From the NCBI RefSeq assembly GCF_007713735.2, contig NZ_VMNW02000018.1, forward strand, positions 1-64,000: a stretch of DNA of 64,000 bases, read 5' to 3'. The DNA comes from Amycolatopsis acidicola. GTDB lineage: Bacteria > Actinomycetota > Actinomycetes > Mycobacteriales > Pseudonocardiaceae. A model generated the notes under the pieces. That model saw nothing but the letters and a program-made list of their open reading frames with translations. It was not told the DNA's origin and did not search any database. A program made the translations under genes and the position numbers. Position 1 is the stretch's first letter, and each line of letters starts with the position of its first letter. This document shows, piece by piece, positions 8,074-15,621 of the stretch.

Positions 8074-8792
8074 CGGTCGATCCGGGGGATCTGCTGGGTG
8101 GCTTCCACGTCCTGGATGTGTTGCGTCGCCTCGGGGTCCTGCTCCGGGGCGAGCTTCTGCTTGCGGCGGTTGCGGGCGTACTCGACCACCAGCGGCACCA
8201 CCGAGACCAGCACGATCAGGATGAAGATCGCCTCGATGTTGTTCTTGATGAACGAGATGTTGCCGAGCACGTGGCCGAGCGCGGTGATGCCGCCTGCCCA
8301 GAGGATGCCGCCGATGATCGTGTAGGTGAAGTACTTCTTCGGGTCCATCCGGCCGACGCCGGCGATCCACGTGATGAACGTCCGCACGAACGGCACGAAC
8401 CGGGCCAGCACGACCGCCTTCGGGCCGTGCTTCTCCAGGAACGCGTGCGTCTTGTCGACGTACTCCTGTTTGAAGAACCGGGAGTCCGGCCGCTTGAACA
8501 GGCTCGGGCCCACCTTGTAGCCGAGGAAGTACCCGACCGCGTTGCCCAGCAGCGCGGCGACGCTCACCAGGAGGCAGACCAGCCAGAGCGGCGCGTGGAT
8601 CGAACCCTGCGCGACGAACAGGCCCGCGGTGAACAGCAGCGAGTCACCCGGCAGTACCGGGAAGATGCTGCTTTCGATGAAGATGACCAGGCACAACCCG
8701 ACGATGACGTACGCGCCGAACTGGGTCAGCAGGTACTCGGGGTTGAACCACTTCGGCATCAGGGCGAGCGTGGTCGTCGTCTCGGCGAGCAT
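8070..8792 (-). CDS. DedA family membrane protein (second copy)
   Basis: The 240-residue protein carries the DedA hallmarks: FIESSIFPVLPGDSLLFTAG with the conserved acidic residue before the PGDSLL loop, LLGNAVGYFLGYKVG, and VVLARFVPFVRTFITWIAGV with the paired arginines. It resembles classical DedA more than the paralogue at 1130-1819 does. The C-terminal tail is long and charged, with two similar segments (ATQHIQDVEATQQIPRIDR). The ATG at 8792 is preferred to GTG 8795. It overlaps the oxidase gene tail-to-tail by 4 bases, and a 15-bp palindrome lies upstream. Confidence 0.9.
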   Translation of the reverse strand: MLAETTTTLALMPKWFNPEYLLTQFGAYVIVGLCLVIFIESSIFPVLPGDSLLFTAGLFVAQGSIHAPLWLVCLLVSVAALLGNAVGYFLGYKVGPSLFKRPDSRFFKQEYVDKTHAFLEKHGPKAVVLARFVPFVRTFITWIAGVGRMDPKKYFTYTIIGGILWAGGITALGHVLGNISFIKNNIEAIFILIVLVSVVPLVVEYARNRRKQKLAPEQDPEATQHIQDVEATQQIPRIDR

Positions 8793-8808
8793 CACGCCAT
8801 AAAACGGT

Positions 8809-8823
8809 ACAGGGTCACCCTGT
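8809..8823. promoter_or_regulatory. 15-bp palindrome upstream of DedA gene
   Basis: ACAGGGT-C-ACCCTGT has perfect 7-bp arms about one centre base, 17 bp upstream of the DedA start. It has the size and symmetry of a dimeric repressor operator. No regulator gene is adjacent, and the cognate protein is unknown. Confidence 0.4.
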
Positions 8824-8842
8824 GTCGCGGCTGAGGCCGCCG

Positions 8843-9148
8843 TCAGAGCAGTGTGATGAGCCCGATGACGGCACCCGTGGCGAGCCCGAGCAGCACCGCG
8901 AGCGCCAGCACCCAGTACGCGGGCAGGCCGCCCGGCGTGGTTTTCGCCTTGGTGGTGGGTTGACGCGTCGTGGGCGGGCCGAGCGCGGCCCGCTCCCGCT
9001 CGAGCGCTCCGCCGTCGGCGCCCGAGAGCAGCCCGTACTGCGGCGGCAGCTGGCTGGGCGCCGCTGCCGGGTCCGGCGGCGGCGCGCTGCGCGCCTGCGC
9101 TTTCAGCGCCTCGGCCAGCAGACGCTCCGGATCCTGAAGCTCGCTCAC
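8843..9148 (-). CDS. Small Pro-rich single-pass membrane protein, hypothetical
   Basis: The 101-residue protein begins SELQDPERLLAEALKAQA, has a Pro/Ala-rich middle, and ends with one hydrophobic segment, YWVLALAVLLGLATGAVIGL, at the very C-terminus (tail-anchored topology). I know of no function. The GTG start lies 5 bases after the stop of the upstream monooxygenase gene, and the intervening AAGGGG can serve as ribosome site only with very short spacing, so translational coupling is likely. The N-terminal helix looks amphipathic. Confidence 0.65.
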   Translation of the reverse strand: MSELQDPERLLAEALKAQARSAPPPDPAAAPSQLPPQYGLLSGADGGALERERAALGPPTTRQPTTKAKTTPGGLPAYWVLALAVLLGLATGAVIGLITLL

Positions 9149-9153
9149 CCCTT

Positions 9154-10191
9154 TCAGCTTAGTCGGGGCGGCGTCCAATCCCAGAGCCGAGCCGTACTCC
9201 GCCGGACGGCGGTATCCGGAACAAGTCGTGTCGAGGCGGCGACGAGCCCGAAAACGAGACGGCTCGAAGACACCCCGACCTGCCCTTTCCTGCGTGCCAT
9301 CCGCGTGACGAGGTGGGTGCGCGGGAGCCGCTCGCGGTCGTAGACGGCCAGCGCGGCCCGGACCGATCGGGTGCGCAGCGCGGCGGCGAGAGTGACCGCG
9401 TCCTCGATCGCCTGGCACGCGCCCTGGCCGAGGTCCGGGGTGACCGCATGTGCCGCGTCGCCGAGTAACGCCACGTTGTCGCGGACGTAGGTCGGGAGCG
9501 GGTCGAGGTCGAGGATTTCGTTGCGCAGCACCGACGGCGACGCGTCGAGCAGTTCGGGGATCGGCGCGTGCCAGTCGCGCACGTCGTCGAGCGTGCCGGT
9601 CCGCGTGCCGTACGCCCAGCAGGCCCGCTCGCCGGGCAACGGATGGATCATGAAGTAGCCACCGGGGCCGAAGGTGAAGCTCCCGTCGACCTTTACCCCC
9701 GGCTCGGTGACGCCGCGCCACGCGACATACCGCCGGGCCGGGCGCGGCGCGTCCGGCACGACGGACTCGCGGAACGTGCTGTGCACCCCGTCCGCCGCCA
9801 CGACCAGATCGGCCTCGGGGATTTCGCTGATGTGCCTTCCGGTTTCGATGCATTCCTCCGGCAGCTCCGCGCGCAACGCCCCGTGCAGCTCGGCGCGGTG
9901 GAACGCGGCGAGCGCGACGTCTCGCCCCTCTCGAAACCTGCGCAGGTACTTCCCGGACTTGAGACGCAGGTTGCCGGTGACCTGTGAAGCCGCCGCGTGC
10001 GCACGCACCCGGTCGCCGATGCCCACCGCGTCGAGCGCGCGCATCGCGTTGGCCGCCAAGGAAAGTCCGGCACCGACCTCGCGCAGTTCGGGCGCCTGCT
10101 CGAAAACCGTGACCGCCCAGCCGATCTTCCGCAGCGCGATCGCCGCGGTCAGCCCACCGATCCCGCCGCCTACCACCACGGCTTCAGGCAT
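9154..10191 (-). CDS. FAD-dependent monooxygenase (PHBH-type)
   Basis: The 345-residue flavoprotein has the dinucleotide-binding motif VVVGGGIGGLTAAIALRKIG at the N-terminus, the second FAD motif EADLVVAADGVHSTFRESV mid-protein, and the ribityl-binding motif NVALLGDAAHAVTPDLGQGA. This is the salicylate hydroxylase / zeaxanthin epoxidase group that hydroxylates aromatic or isoprenoid substrates with NAD(P)H; the exact substrate is unknown. It overlaps the upstream GbsR/MarR gene by 8 bases and forms an operon with it and the small membrane protein. Control by that regulator through the 10626-10647 repeat is likely. Confidence 0.88.
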   Translation of the reverse strand: MPEAVVVGGGIGGLTAAIALRKIGWAVTVFEQAPELREVGAGLSLAANAMRALDAVGIGDRVRAHAAASQVTGNLRLKSGKYLRRFREGRDVALAAFHRAELHGALRAELPEECIETGRHISEIPEADLVVAADGVHSTFRESVVPDAPRPARRYVAWRGVTEPGVKVDGSFTFGPGGYFMIHPLPGERACWAYGTRTGTLDDVRDWHAPIPELLDASPSVLRNEILDLDPLPTYVRDNVALLGDAAHAVTPDLGQGACQAIEDAVTLAAALRTRSVRAALAVYDRERLPRTHLVTRMARRKGQVGVSSSRLVFGLVAASTRLVPDTAVRRSTARLWDWTPPRLS

Positions 10192-10618
10192 CTCGCTGAT
10201 CCTTCTGGTCGAAGATCCGTTCCATGAAGCCGAAAGCGCGGTCGGCGTCGAGCAGCCGTTCCTGGTCCGGCCCGGCGAGTTCGAGCCCGCGCTGGGTGAT
10301 CTGCCGGAACGACGCGAGGCTCTCGATGCGCCGGCGGATCATCCGTTCCCAGGCGTCGGACTCCATCCGGAAGTACGTGGTGCGCTCCCCGCGCCCAGTG
10401 CGCTTGCTGACCAGGCCGGCTCCGACGAGCAGGCGCATGTTGGTGGTCAGCGAGGCACGGCTGGCGCCGATCGCAGCCCCGATCCGCGCGGCGGACTGCT
10501 CGGGCGGATCGCAGATCATCAGCCAGCCGAGGATGCGGCCCGCGATCGGCGGCTGGCCGTACTGCTCAGCGAGGAAGACCGAGACCCGCTCGACCCAGTC
10601 GAGCACCTCGTCGCTCAT
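10184..10618 (-). CDS. GbsR/MarR-type transcriptional regulator
   Basis: The 144-residue winged-helix protein has features of the GbsR group: FLAEQYGQPPIAGRILGWLM at the N-terminus, then SAARIGAAIGASRASLTTNM as helix-turn-helix and VSKRTGRGERTTYFRM as wing. Members typically repress a co-transcribed or divergent gene in response to a small ligand. It is the first gene of the operon with the flavin monooxygenase. A perfect 8-bp inverted repeat lies 7 bp upstream of the start. Confidence 0.85.
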   Translation of the reverse strand: MSDEVLDWVERVSVFLAEQYGQPPIAGRILGWLMICDPPEQSAARIGAAIGASRASLTTNMRLLVGAGLVSKRTGRGERTTYFRMESDAWERMIRRRIESLASFRQITQRGLELAGPDQERLLDADRAFGFMERIFDQKDQRDA

Positions 10619-10625
10619 GCCAGCA

Positions 10626-10647
10626 GATGCTAGCGGTAACTAGCATC
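10626..10647. promoter_or_regulatory. Operator candidate for the GbsR/MarR regulator
   Basis: GATGCTAG-CGGTAA-CTAGCATC has perfect 8-bp arms around a 6-bp spacer. It sits immediately upstream of the regulator start at 10618 and 3 bp from the stop of nagA. The half-site includes the rare tetramer CTAG twice. Autorepression is the obvious reading. Confidence 0.6.
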
Positions 10648-10650
10648 AAG

Positions 10651-11796
10651 TCAAACCCATTCGCCGCGGCGGAGCACTCTCAGCGGGCGAAGGTCCTGGT
10701 CCAGCACCACCAGGTCGGCGGCGAGCCCGGCCTCCAACGCGCCCGTCTCCTCGGCCAGGCCGAGCAATTCCGCCGGGCGGGCCGAGGTGGCGCGGACCGC
10801 GTCGGGCACCGTGAGCCCGGCGCCGCGGACGAGGTTGCGGAAGGCGACGTCCATGGTCAGCGTGCTGCCCGCCAGCGCGCCCGTCTCGGCGACCGTGGCG
10901 ACACCGTCCCGGACGTCGACCTCCAGCCGACCGAGGTGGTAGCGGCCGTCGGCGGCATCGGTGGCCGACATCGCGTCGGTGATCAACAGCGTCCGCCCGC
11001 GCCCGGCGTGGGTGGCGGCGAGGCGCAGCACGGTGGGGTGGACGTGCACGAGATCGCAGATCAGTTCGACGGTGACCCGCTCGTCGTCGAGCAGGGCGCC
11101 GATCGGGCCCGGTTCGCGGTGGTGCAGCGGGCGCATCCCGTTGAACAGGTGCGTGCCGACGGTGGCGCCCGCGTCGATGGCGGGCCGGATCTGCTCCTCG
11201 GTGCCGTCGGTGTGCCCGATCGCGGCGATGACCCCGGACTCGGCGAGCTGCCGGACCGCGCGCACGCCACCGGTCAGCTCCGGCGCCAGCGTGACCATGC
11301 GGACCGCCCCGTGCCCGGCGCGCAGCAGCGCGTCCACGGCGGCCGCGTCCGGTTCGAGCAGCACCGCCGGGTCGTGCGCGCCGCAGCGGGCCTCGGCGAT
11401 GAACGGGCCCTCGAGGTGGATCCCGGCGAGCTCGCCCTCTTCGACCAGCTCGCGCAGCGCGGCCTGCTGGTTCACCAGCGCGCGGATCGGCTCCGAGACC
11501 AGGCTGGCCAGCAGCGTCGTGGTGCCGTGCCCGCGGTGCGCGTGGATCGCGCGCAGGATCTCCTTGGGGTCACCGCTGGAGAACGAGCCGCCGCCACCGC
11601 CGTGGCAGTGGGTGTCGATGAAACCCGGCACGACGAGCGCGCCGTCCAGTTCGACCGTCGTTCCGGGCGGCGGGGTACCGGTGCCGACGCCGGAAATCCG
11701 CGCACCGGACACCGACAACCAGCCGTCATCGACCAGGCCTTCGGGGAGTGCCAGCTTGCCGCCGGTGAGCACGAGGTCCGTCACGGGACCCAGCAT
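10651..11796 (-). CDS. nagA: N-acetylglucosamine-6-phosphate deacetylase
   Basis: The 381-residue amidohydrolase removes acetate from GlcNAc-6-phosphate in aminosugar use and cell-wall recycling. Seen in order: metal-site strand VVPGFIDTHCHGGGGG, GTTTLLASL, the EGPFIAEARCGAHDP motif with the metal-binding Glu, IGHTDG, THLFNGMRPLHHREPG, and the active-site Asp of LLITDAMSATDA. The chosen ATG (11796) has no ribosome site: the bases just upstream are the dre palindrome, so the mRNA may be leaderless or the start may be a GTG slightly downstream. It lies 28 bp after the ECF gene. DasR control is inferred from the operator. Confidence 0.92.
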   Translation of the reverse strand: MLGPVTDLVLTGGKLALPEGLVDDGWLSVSGARISGVGTGTPPPGTTVELDGALVVPGFIDTHCHGGGGGSFSSGDPKEILRAIHAHRGHGTTTLLASLVSEPIRALVNQQAALRELVEEGELAGIHLEGPFIAEARCGAHDPAVLLEPDAAAVDALLRAGHGAVRMVTLAPELTGGVRAVRQLAESGVIAAIGHTDGTEEQIRPAIDAGATVGTHLFNGMRPLHHREPGPIGALLDDERVTVELICDLVHVHPTVLRLAATHAGRGRTLLITDAMSATDAADGRYHLGRLEVDVRDGVATVAETGALAGSTLTMDVAFRNLVRGAGLTVPDAVRATSARPAELLGLAEETGALEAGLAADLVVLDQDLRPLRVLRRGEWV

Positions 11797-11799
11797 ATA

Positions 11800-11813
11800 T
11801 TGGTCTGGACCAA
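11800..11813. promoter_or_regulatory. DasR-type operator (dre site)
   Basis: TTGGTCTGGACCAA is an inverted repeat with 6-bp arms around TG. It matches the core TGGTCTAGACCA of the DasR-responsive element with one centre change. DasR, a GntR regulator released by glucosamine-6-phosphate, is known to repress nagA in Streptomyces. The site lies 3-17 bp upstream of the nagA ATG, where bound protein would block transcription start. Confidence 0.75.
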
Positions 11814-11824
11814 CAGCGGTGAAC

Positions 11825-12397
11825 TCAGCCGCCCATCGCCTTCTGTAGCGATTCAAGCGCCCGGCTCGCGGTGGATTTGACGGTCCCCTTGGAAATCCCG
11901 GCCGCTTCGGAGATCTCGGCTTCGCTCAGCCCGCCGTAGTAGCGCAGCACGAGCACCTCGCGCTGCCGCGGCGGCAGCTTGCCCAGCGCGCTGACCACGG
12001 CCTGGTGCTCACTCGACAACATCGCCAGGCTTTCGGCCGAGCGGGCGTTCACCGCGTGCGGCGGCACGTACTCGCGCGCGGTCTTCCGGCGGCGCAACAC
12101 ACTCCGCGACCCGTTCACCACTGCCGTCCGCAGGTAGCCGACCGCGGCCGCCGCGTCGCGCAGCCTTCCCCAGTTGCGATGCAGCCCGGTGAACGCCTCC
12201 TGCACCACGTCCTCCGCGGTGGCGGGCTCGTCCACGAGCAGGATCGCCAGCCGCACCAGCCGCATGCGGTGGGTGCGGTAGAGATCTTCCAGTGTCAGCG
12301 GCGCGGCGGGCTGGCTCGGCGCCTGTTCGAGCCCGTCGATGGTGCGCAAATGTCCCAGTGTGGCCTCGACACTGCGTTCCGCACTGCCTTCCGGCAT
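11825..12397 (-). CDS. ECF RNA polymerase sigma factor (SigE-like family)
   Basis: The 190-residue protein has sigma-70 region 2 (LEDLYRTHRMRLVRLAILLV through DVVQEAFTGLHRNWGRLRD) and region 4 (LPPRQREVLVLRYYGGLSEA and ISEAAGISKGTVKSTASRAL). The N-terminal 35 residues are a variable extension. Length and motifs fit actinobacterial ECF factors. No anti-sigma gene is adjacent; the next gene on the strand is nagA. AGGA lies 5 bp before the ATG. A GCAACC-N16-CGTTGA element upstream suggests autoregulation. Confidence 0.9.
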   Translation of the reverse strand: MPEGSAERSVEATLGHLRTIDGLEQAPSQPAAPLTLEDLYRTHRMRLVRLAILLVDEPATAEDVVQEAFTGLHRNWGRLRDAAAAVGYLRTAVVNGSRSVLRRRKTAREYVPPHAVNARSAESLAMLSSEHQAVVSALGKLPPRQREVLVLRYYGGLSEAEISEAAGISKGTVKSTASRALESLQKAMGG

Positions 12398-12433
12398 GTA
12401 TGTCCTGCCCGTCCCTCGCCCGTCGTCAATCCT

Positions 12434-12461
12434 TCAACGCGCGCCAAGGGTATCGGGTTGC
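12434..12461 (-). promoter_or_regulatory. ECF-type promoter candidate
   Basis: On the minus strand GCAACC (12461-12456) and CGTTGA (12439-12434) are separated by 16 bp. That is the AAC-type -35 and CGT-type -10 pattern of ECF-recognised promoters. The ATG of the sigma gene follows about 36 bp downstream. The other sigma gene in the window carries nearly the same pair (48920-48948). Confidence 0.45.
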
Positions 12462-12531
12462 ACCGGGTCGGCCCAGAGGTCACGACCGGTAGCGTGCGGG
12501 CAGACATCCGCAGTCGCTCGGGAGGCGTTCG

Positions 12532-12807
12532 ATGGCCTGGTTCCTGGTGCAAACCCGTTATGTGCCGGAGAAGTTCGCGGCGGTCCGGCCGCGGCACCGC
12601 GAGTACCTCGCGAAGCTGGCGGAGGAGGGCGCCTGCGCCGTGGCCGGTCCGTTCGGCGACGGCAGCGGCGGTGTGATGATCTTCCAGGCCGAGGACGAGC
12701 AGGCGCTGGGGAAGATCCTCGACGCCGACCCGTACCACCTCGAAGGCGCGCTCGCGGAGCGCACCGTGCGCGAGTTCTCGCCCGTCCTCGGTTCCTGGGT
12801 GCCGTAG
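12532..12807 (+). CDS. YciI family protein
   Basis: The 91-residue protein fits the dimeric ferredoxin-like YciI family: WFLVQTRYVPEKFAAVRPRH at the N-terminus, KLAEEGACAVAGPFGDG in the middle, and DPYHLEGALAERTVREF near the end, with the conserved His and the DPY motif. Function is not established for most members; some are dechlorinase-like or accessory enzymes. GGAGG precedes the ATG at proper spacing. It is convergent with the SDR gene, with 3 bases between them. Confidence 0.82.
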   Translation: MAWFLVQTRYVPEKFAAVRPRHREYLAKLAEEGACAVAGPFGDGSGGVMIFQAEDEQALGKILDADPYHLEGALAERTVREFSPVLGSWVP

Positions 12808-12810
12808 CCG

Positions 12811-13689
12811 TCAGCGGGTGGCGGCGCGCCCGCCGTGCCCGGTGATCGCGGATTCCCGCGCCCCGCGGGCCTTGATGTCCTCGATCGCCGCCTTGTCCGC
12901 GGCCGGGATCCGGGTGCGCGAGCCGAGTTCGATGATCGGCGGCAGGAACGCGCGCAGCAGTTTCAGCGCGCCGACCCACTTCGGCACGTGGATGGTCCGC
13001 GCCCGCTTGAGCACCCCGGCCTCGAGGTGGTCGAGCGCCACGTTCAGCGGGTACGTCTTGCCGAGCAGGCCGGGCATGCTGCCGCGCACCTTCCCGAAGA
13101 CCGGGTGCGCGTCGGCGCTTTCGACCAGGTCGGTGCGGATCCACGTGGGGTGCGCGACGCCGACCTTCACGCCGAGGTGCGCGACCTCCGCCCGCAGGCT
13201 GTTGCAGAACGCCTCGACCCCGGCCTTGGCCGCGGCGTAGTTGGCCATCCCCGGCGCGTGCGTGATCGCGGCCAGTGAAGAGATCGCGAGCAGATAGCCC
13301 TTGCTCTCGATCACGTGCGGCAGGGTGACGCGGAACGTGCGCCAGACGCCGAGCAGGTCCACCTCGAGGACCTTCTCGAAGGCGGCCCGGTCGATGGAGC
13401 GGACGAATCCGGTGGTCGCGATGCCGGCGTTCGCGATGACGATGTCGATCCGCCCGAAGTGCTCGACGACCCCGGCCGTCGCCGTCTCCAGCGCGTCCCA
13501 GTCCGTCACGTCGGCTTCCCAGGCGTGCGCCGCCGGGCCGATCCGGTCGGCGACCTTCTGCTGCTCCTCGGCTTCGATCCCGACGAGCGCGACCTTGGCA
13601 CCCTGCGCGGCGAGCCGTTCGGCCAGCCCCGCGCCGATGCCGCGCGCAGCTCCGGTGATGAGCACGACCTTGCCCTTTACGTTGGCCAT
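12811..13689 (-). CDS. Short-chain dehydrogenase/reductase
   Basis: The 292-residue classical SDR has the cofactor motif GKVVLITGAARGIGAGLAER, the adenine-ring Asp in EADVTDW, NAG in IVIANAGIATTG, and the catalytic SS...NYAAAKA Ser-Tyr-Lys set. The C-terminal extension (~60 residues with a Pro-rich helix) resembles actinobacterial SDRs acting on lipid-like substrates; the substrate is unknown. The ATG at 13689 begins the Rossmann domain directly. A short palindrome lies in the 50 bp between this gene and the upstream aldo/keto reductase gene. Confidence 0.85.
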   Translation of the reverse strand: MANVKGKVVLITGAARGIGAGLAERLAAQGAKVALVGIEAEEQQKVADRIGPAAHAWEADVTDWDALETATAGVVEHFGRIDIVIANAGIATTGFVRSIDRAAFEKVLEVDLLGVWRTFRVTLPHVIESKGYLLAISSLAAITHAPGMANYAAAKAGVEAFCNSLRAEVAHLGVKVGVAHPTWIRTDLVESADAHPVFGKVRGSMPGLLGKTYPLNVALDHLEAGVLKRARTIHVPKWVGALKLLRAFLPPIIELGSRTRIPAADKAAIEDIKARGARESAITGHGGRAATR

Positions 13690-13723
13690 ACCCCGCACCG
13701 TACCGCACCCTACCGTCAGTAAG

Positions 13724-13737
13724 CTACTCCCCAGTAG
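13724..13737. promoter_or_regulatory. Short palindrome upstream of SDR gene
   Basis: CTACT-CCCC-AGTAG has 5-bp arms and lies ~35 bp upstream of the SDR start and just after the AKR stop. ACCCTA (13708-13713) and TAGGGT (13735-13740) form a second, wider inverted pair around it. It may be an operator or weak hairpin; evidence is limited to symmetry. Confidence 0.25.
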
Positions 13738-13739
13738 GG

Positions 13740-14678
13740 TCAGTTCGGGGACGAAGCAGCGGACAGCCGGGCCAGCTCGTCGCCGCTGAGCCGCAGCTCG
13801 ACCGAGTCGATCAACGCGGTCAGCTGCTCGGTGTTGCGAGCGCTCGCGATCGGCGCCGCCACCGTCGGCTGGGCGGCCAGCCACGCCAGCGAAACCGCCG
13901 CGGGCGACGTGCCGTGCGCGGCCGAGATCTCGTCCAGCGCCTCCAGCACGCGCTCACCGCGGTGATCGAGGTACGCCACCGCGCCCTCGGCACGGGGGCT
14001 CGCGGCACCGGCCTCGCGCGACCGGTACTTCCCGGTCAGAAATCCCTTGGCCAGCGAGAAATACGGCAGGCAGGACAGGCCTTCCTCCTGCAGCAACGGC
14101 GCCAGCTCCTGCTCGAACTCGCGCTCGACGAGGTTGTAGTGCGGCTGCAGCGCGACGAACCTGGCCAGCCCGTTCTTGTCCGAAGTGGACAGTGCTTCGG
14201 CGAGCCCTTCGGCGGTGTAGTTGGACCCGCCGATGTAGCGGACCTTGCCCGCCCGCACCAGTTCGTCGAACGCGCCGAGCGTCTCCTCGATCGGGGTCTC
14301 GGGGTCGGGGCGGTGCGCGTAGTAGAGGTCGATGTGGTCGGTTTTCAAGCGCCGCAAGGAATCCTCGGCGGCTTCCCGGATGTTGCGCGCGGACAGGCCC
14401 GGCCGTTTCGCCCAGCTGCCGACCTTGGTGGCGATCACGAACTCGTCGCGCTTTCCGCGTGCGGCGAGCCAGTTGCCGATGATCGTCTCGGACTCGCCAC
14501 CCGAATTGCCCGGAATGCGCGCCATATAGGAATCGGCGGTGTCGACGAAGTTGCCGCCCGCCGCGGCATAGGCGTCCAGCACGGCGAAGGACTGCTCCTC
14601 GTCCGCGGTCCAGCCGAAGACGTTGCCGCCGAGGTTGAGTCCGTACACGTCCAGTTCGCTGTCACCGATTTTGGCCAT
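13740..14678 (-). CDS. Aldo/keto reductase
   Basis: The 312-residue (beta/alpha)8 NADPH oxidoreductase shows the AKR tetrad: Asp and Tyr in NFVDTADSYM, Lys in VIATKVGSW, and His in DLYYAHRPDPETP. LNLGGNVFGW at the N-terminus and VALQPHYNLVEREFEQELAP mid-protein fit the Tas/YajO-like bacterial group. The substrate is unknown, probably a sugar or aldehyde. The ATG at 14678 starts the barrel; an upstream extension would be Arg/Ser-rich and run antiparallel over the neighbouring LLM gene. It carries one copy of the dispersed GTCC-N5-GGAC word at 14178-14190. Confidence 0.88.
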   Translation of the reverse strand: MAKIGDSELDVYGLNLGGNVFGWTADEEQSFAVLDAYAAAGGNFVDTADSYMARIPGNSGGESETIIGNWLAARGKRDEFVIATKVGSWAKRPGLSARNIREAAEDSLRRLKTDHIDLYYAHRPDPETPIEETLGAFDELVRAGKVRYIGGSNYTAEGLAEALSTSDKNGLARFVALQPHYNLVEREFEQELAPLLQEEGLSCLPYFSLAKGFLTGKYRSREAGAASPRAEGAVAYLDHRGERVLEALDEISAAHGTSPAAVSLAWLAAQPTVAAPIASARNTEQLTALIDSVELRLSGDELARLSAASSPN

Positions 14679-14728
14679 GTCCCCAAAATAGAGGAATGAA
14701 TCCACCGTGGCCGCCTGTTGGGACGAGC

Positions 14729-15556
14729 ATGGTGAACGCACTCGGGAAGATCGGTATCTGGCAGGGCGCGCCGGCGCTGAACCCCGGACTCGCGCGTGAG
14801 GTCGAGCAGCTCGGCTACGGCGCGATCTGGGTCGGCGGCTCGCCGGACGGGGAGCTGAAGATCGTCGAGGACCTGCTCGACGCGACCGAACGGATCGTCG
14901 TGGCAACCGGCATCGTGAACATGTGGTCCGACGACGCGGCCACCGTCGGCGCGTCCTGGCGGCGAATCAGCGCCAAGCACCCCGGCCGGTTCCTGCTCGG
15001 CGTCGGCATCGGCCATCCCGAAGCGACGAAGGTCTACCAGAAGCCCTACGACAAGATCGTCGAGTACCTCGACGGGCTCGACGAGGCCGGTGTTCCCGTC
15101 TCCGCGCGCGTACTCGCCGCACTCGGGCCCAAGGTGCTGAAGCTGTCGGGCGAGCGCGCGGCAGGCGCGCACCCGTACCTGACCACGCCGGAGCACACCC
15201 GCCAGGCCCGCGAAATCCTCGGCCCGGACGCGCTGCTCGTGCCGGAGCACAAGGTGGTCTTCGACACCGACCCCGAGCGGGCCCGCGCGATCGGCAGGCC
15301 GAAGGTGAACAACCCGTACCTGCACCTGACCAACTACGTGAGCAACCTCAAGCGCCTCGGCTGGAGCGACGCCGACATCGCCGACGGCGGCAGCGACGCG
15401 CTGATCGACGCGCTCGTCCTGCACGGGACCGCGGCCGAAATCGCCGCCGGGATCACCGCCCACCTCGACGCCGGCGCGGACCAGGTCTGCATCCAGGTGC
15501 TCGGCGAAGACCCGCTGCCGGGCTACCGCGCTGTGGCGGAGGTCCTGCTCTCATAG
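14729..15556 (+). CDS. LLM-class F420-dependent oxidoreductase (TIGR03620-like)
   Basis: The 275-residue luciferase-like TIM barrel has LGKIGIWQGAPALN at the start, GYGAIWVGGSPDGELKIVED, ATGIVNMWSDD, and GRFLLGVGIGHPEA, all typical of the small actinobacterial F420-dependent LLM subfamily. Substrates of this group are mostly unknown. The ATG at 14729 is preferred over 14696, which would add a Pro-rich peptide. It is divergent from the AKR gene and is followed by fba after 65 bp. Confidence 0.85.
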   Translation: MVNALGKIGIWQGAPALNPGLAREVEQLGYGAIWVGGSPDGELKIVEDLLDATERIVVATGIVNMWSDDAATVGASWRRISAKHPGRFLLGVGIGHPEATKVYQKPYDKIVEYLDGLDEAGVPVSARVLAALGPKVLKLSGERAAGAHPYLTTPEHTRQAREILGPDALLVPEHKVVFDTDPERARAIGRPKVNNPYLHLTNYVSNLKRLGWSDADIADGGSDALIDALVLHGTAAEIAAGITAHLDAGADQVCIQVLGEDPLPGYRAVAEVLLS

Positions 15557-15621
15557 TGGTCTGACGGCGGACCTCGTACGATTCGGGCAACAAGGCGTAC
15601 CCGCTGCTAGGAGGACCAACG

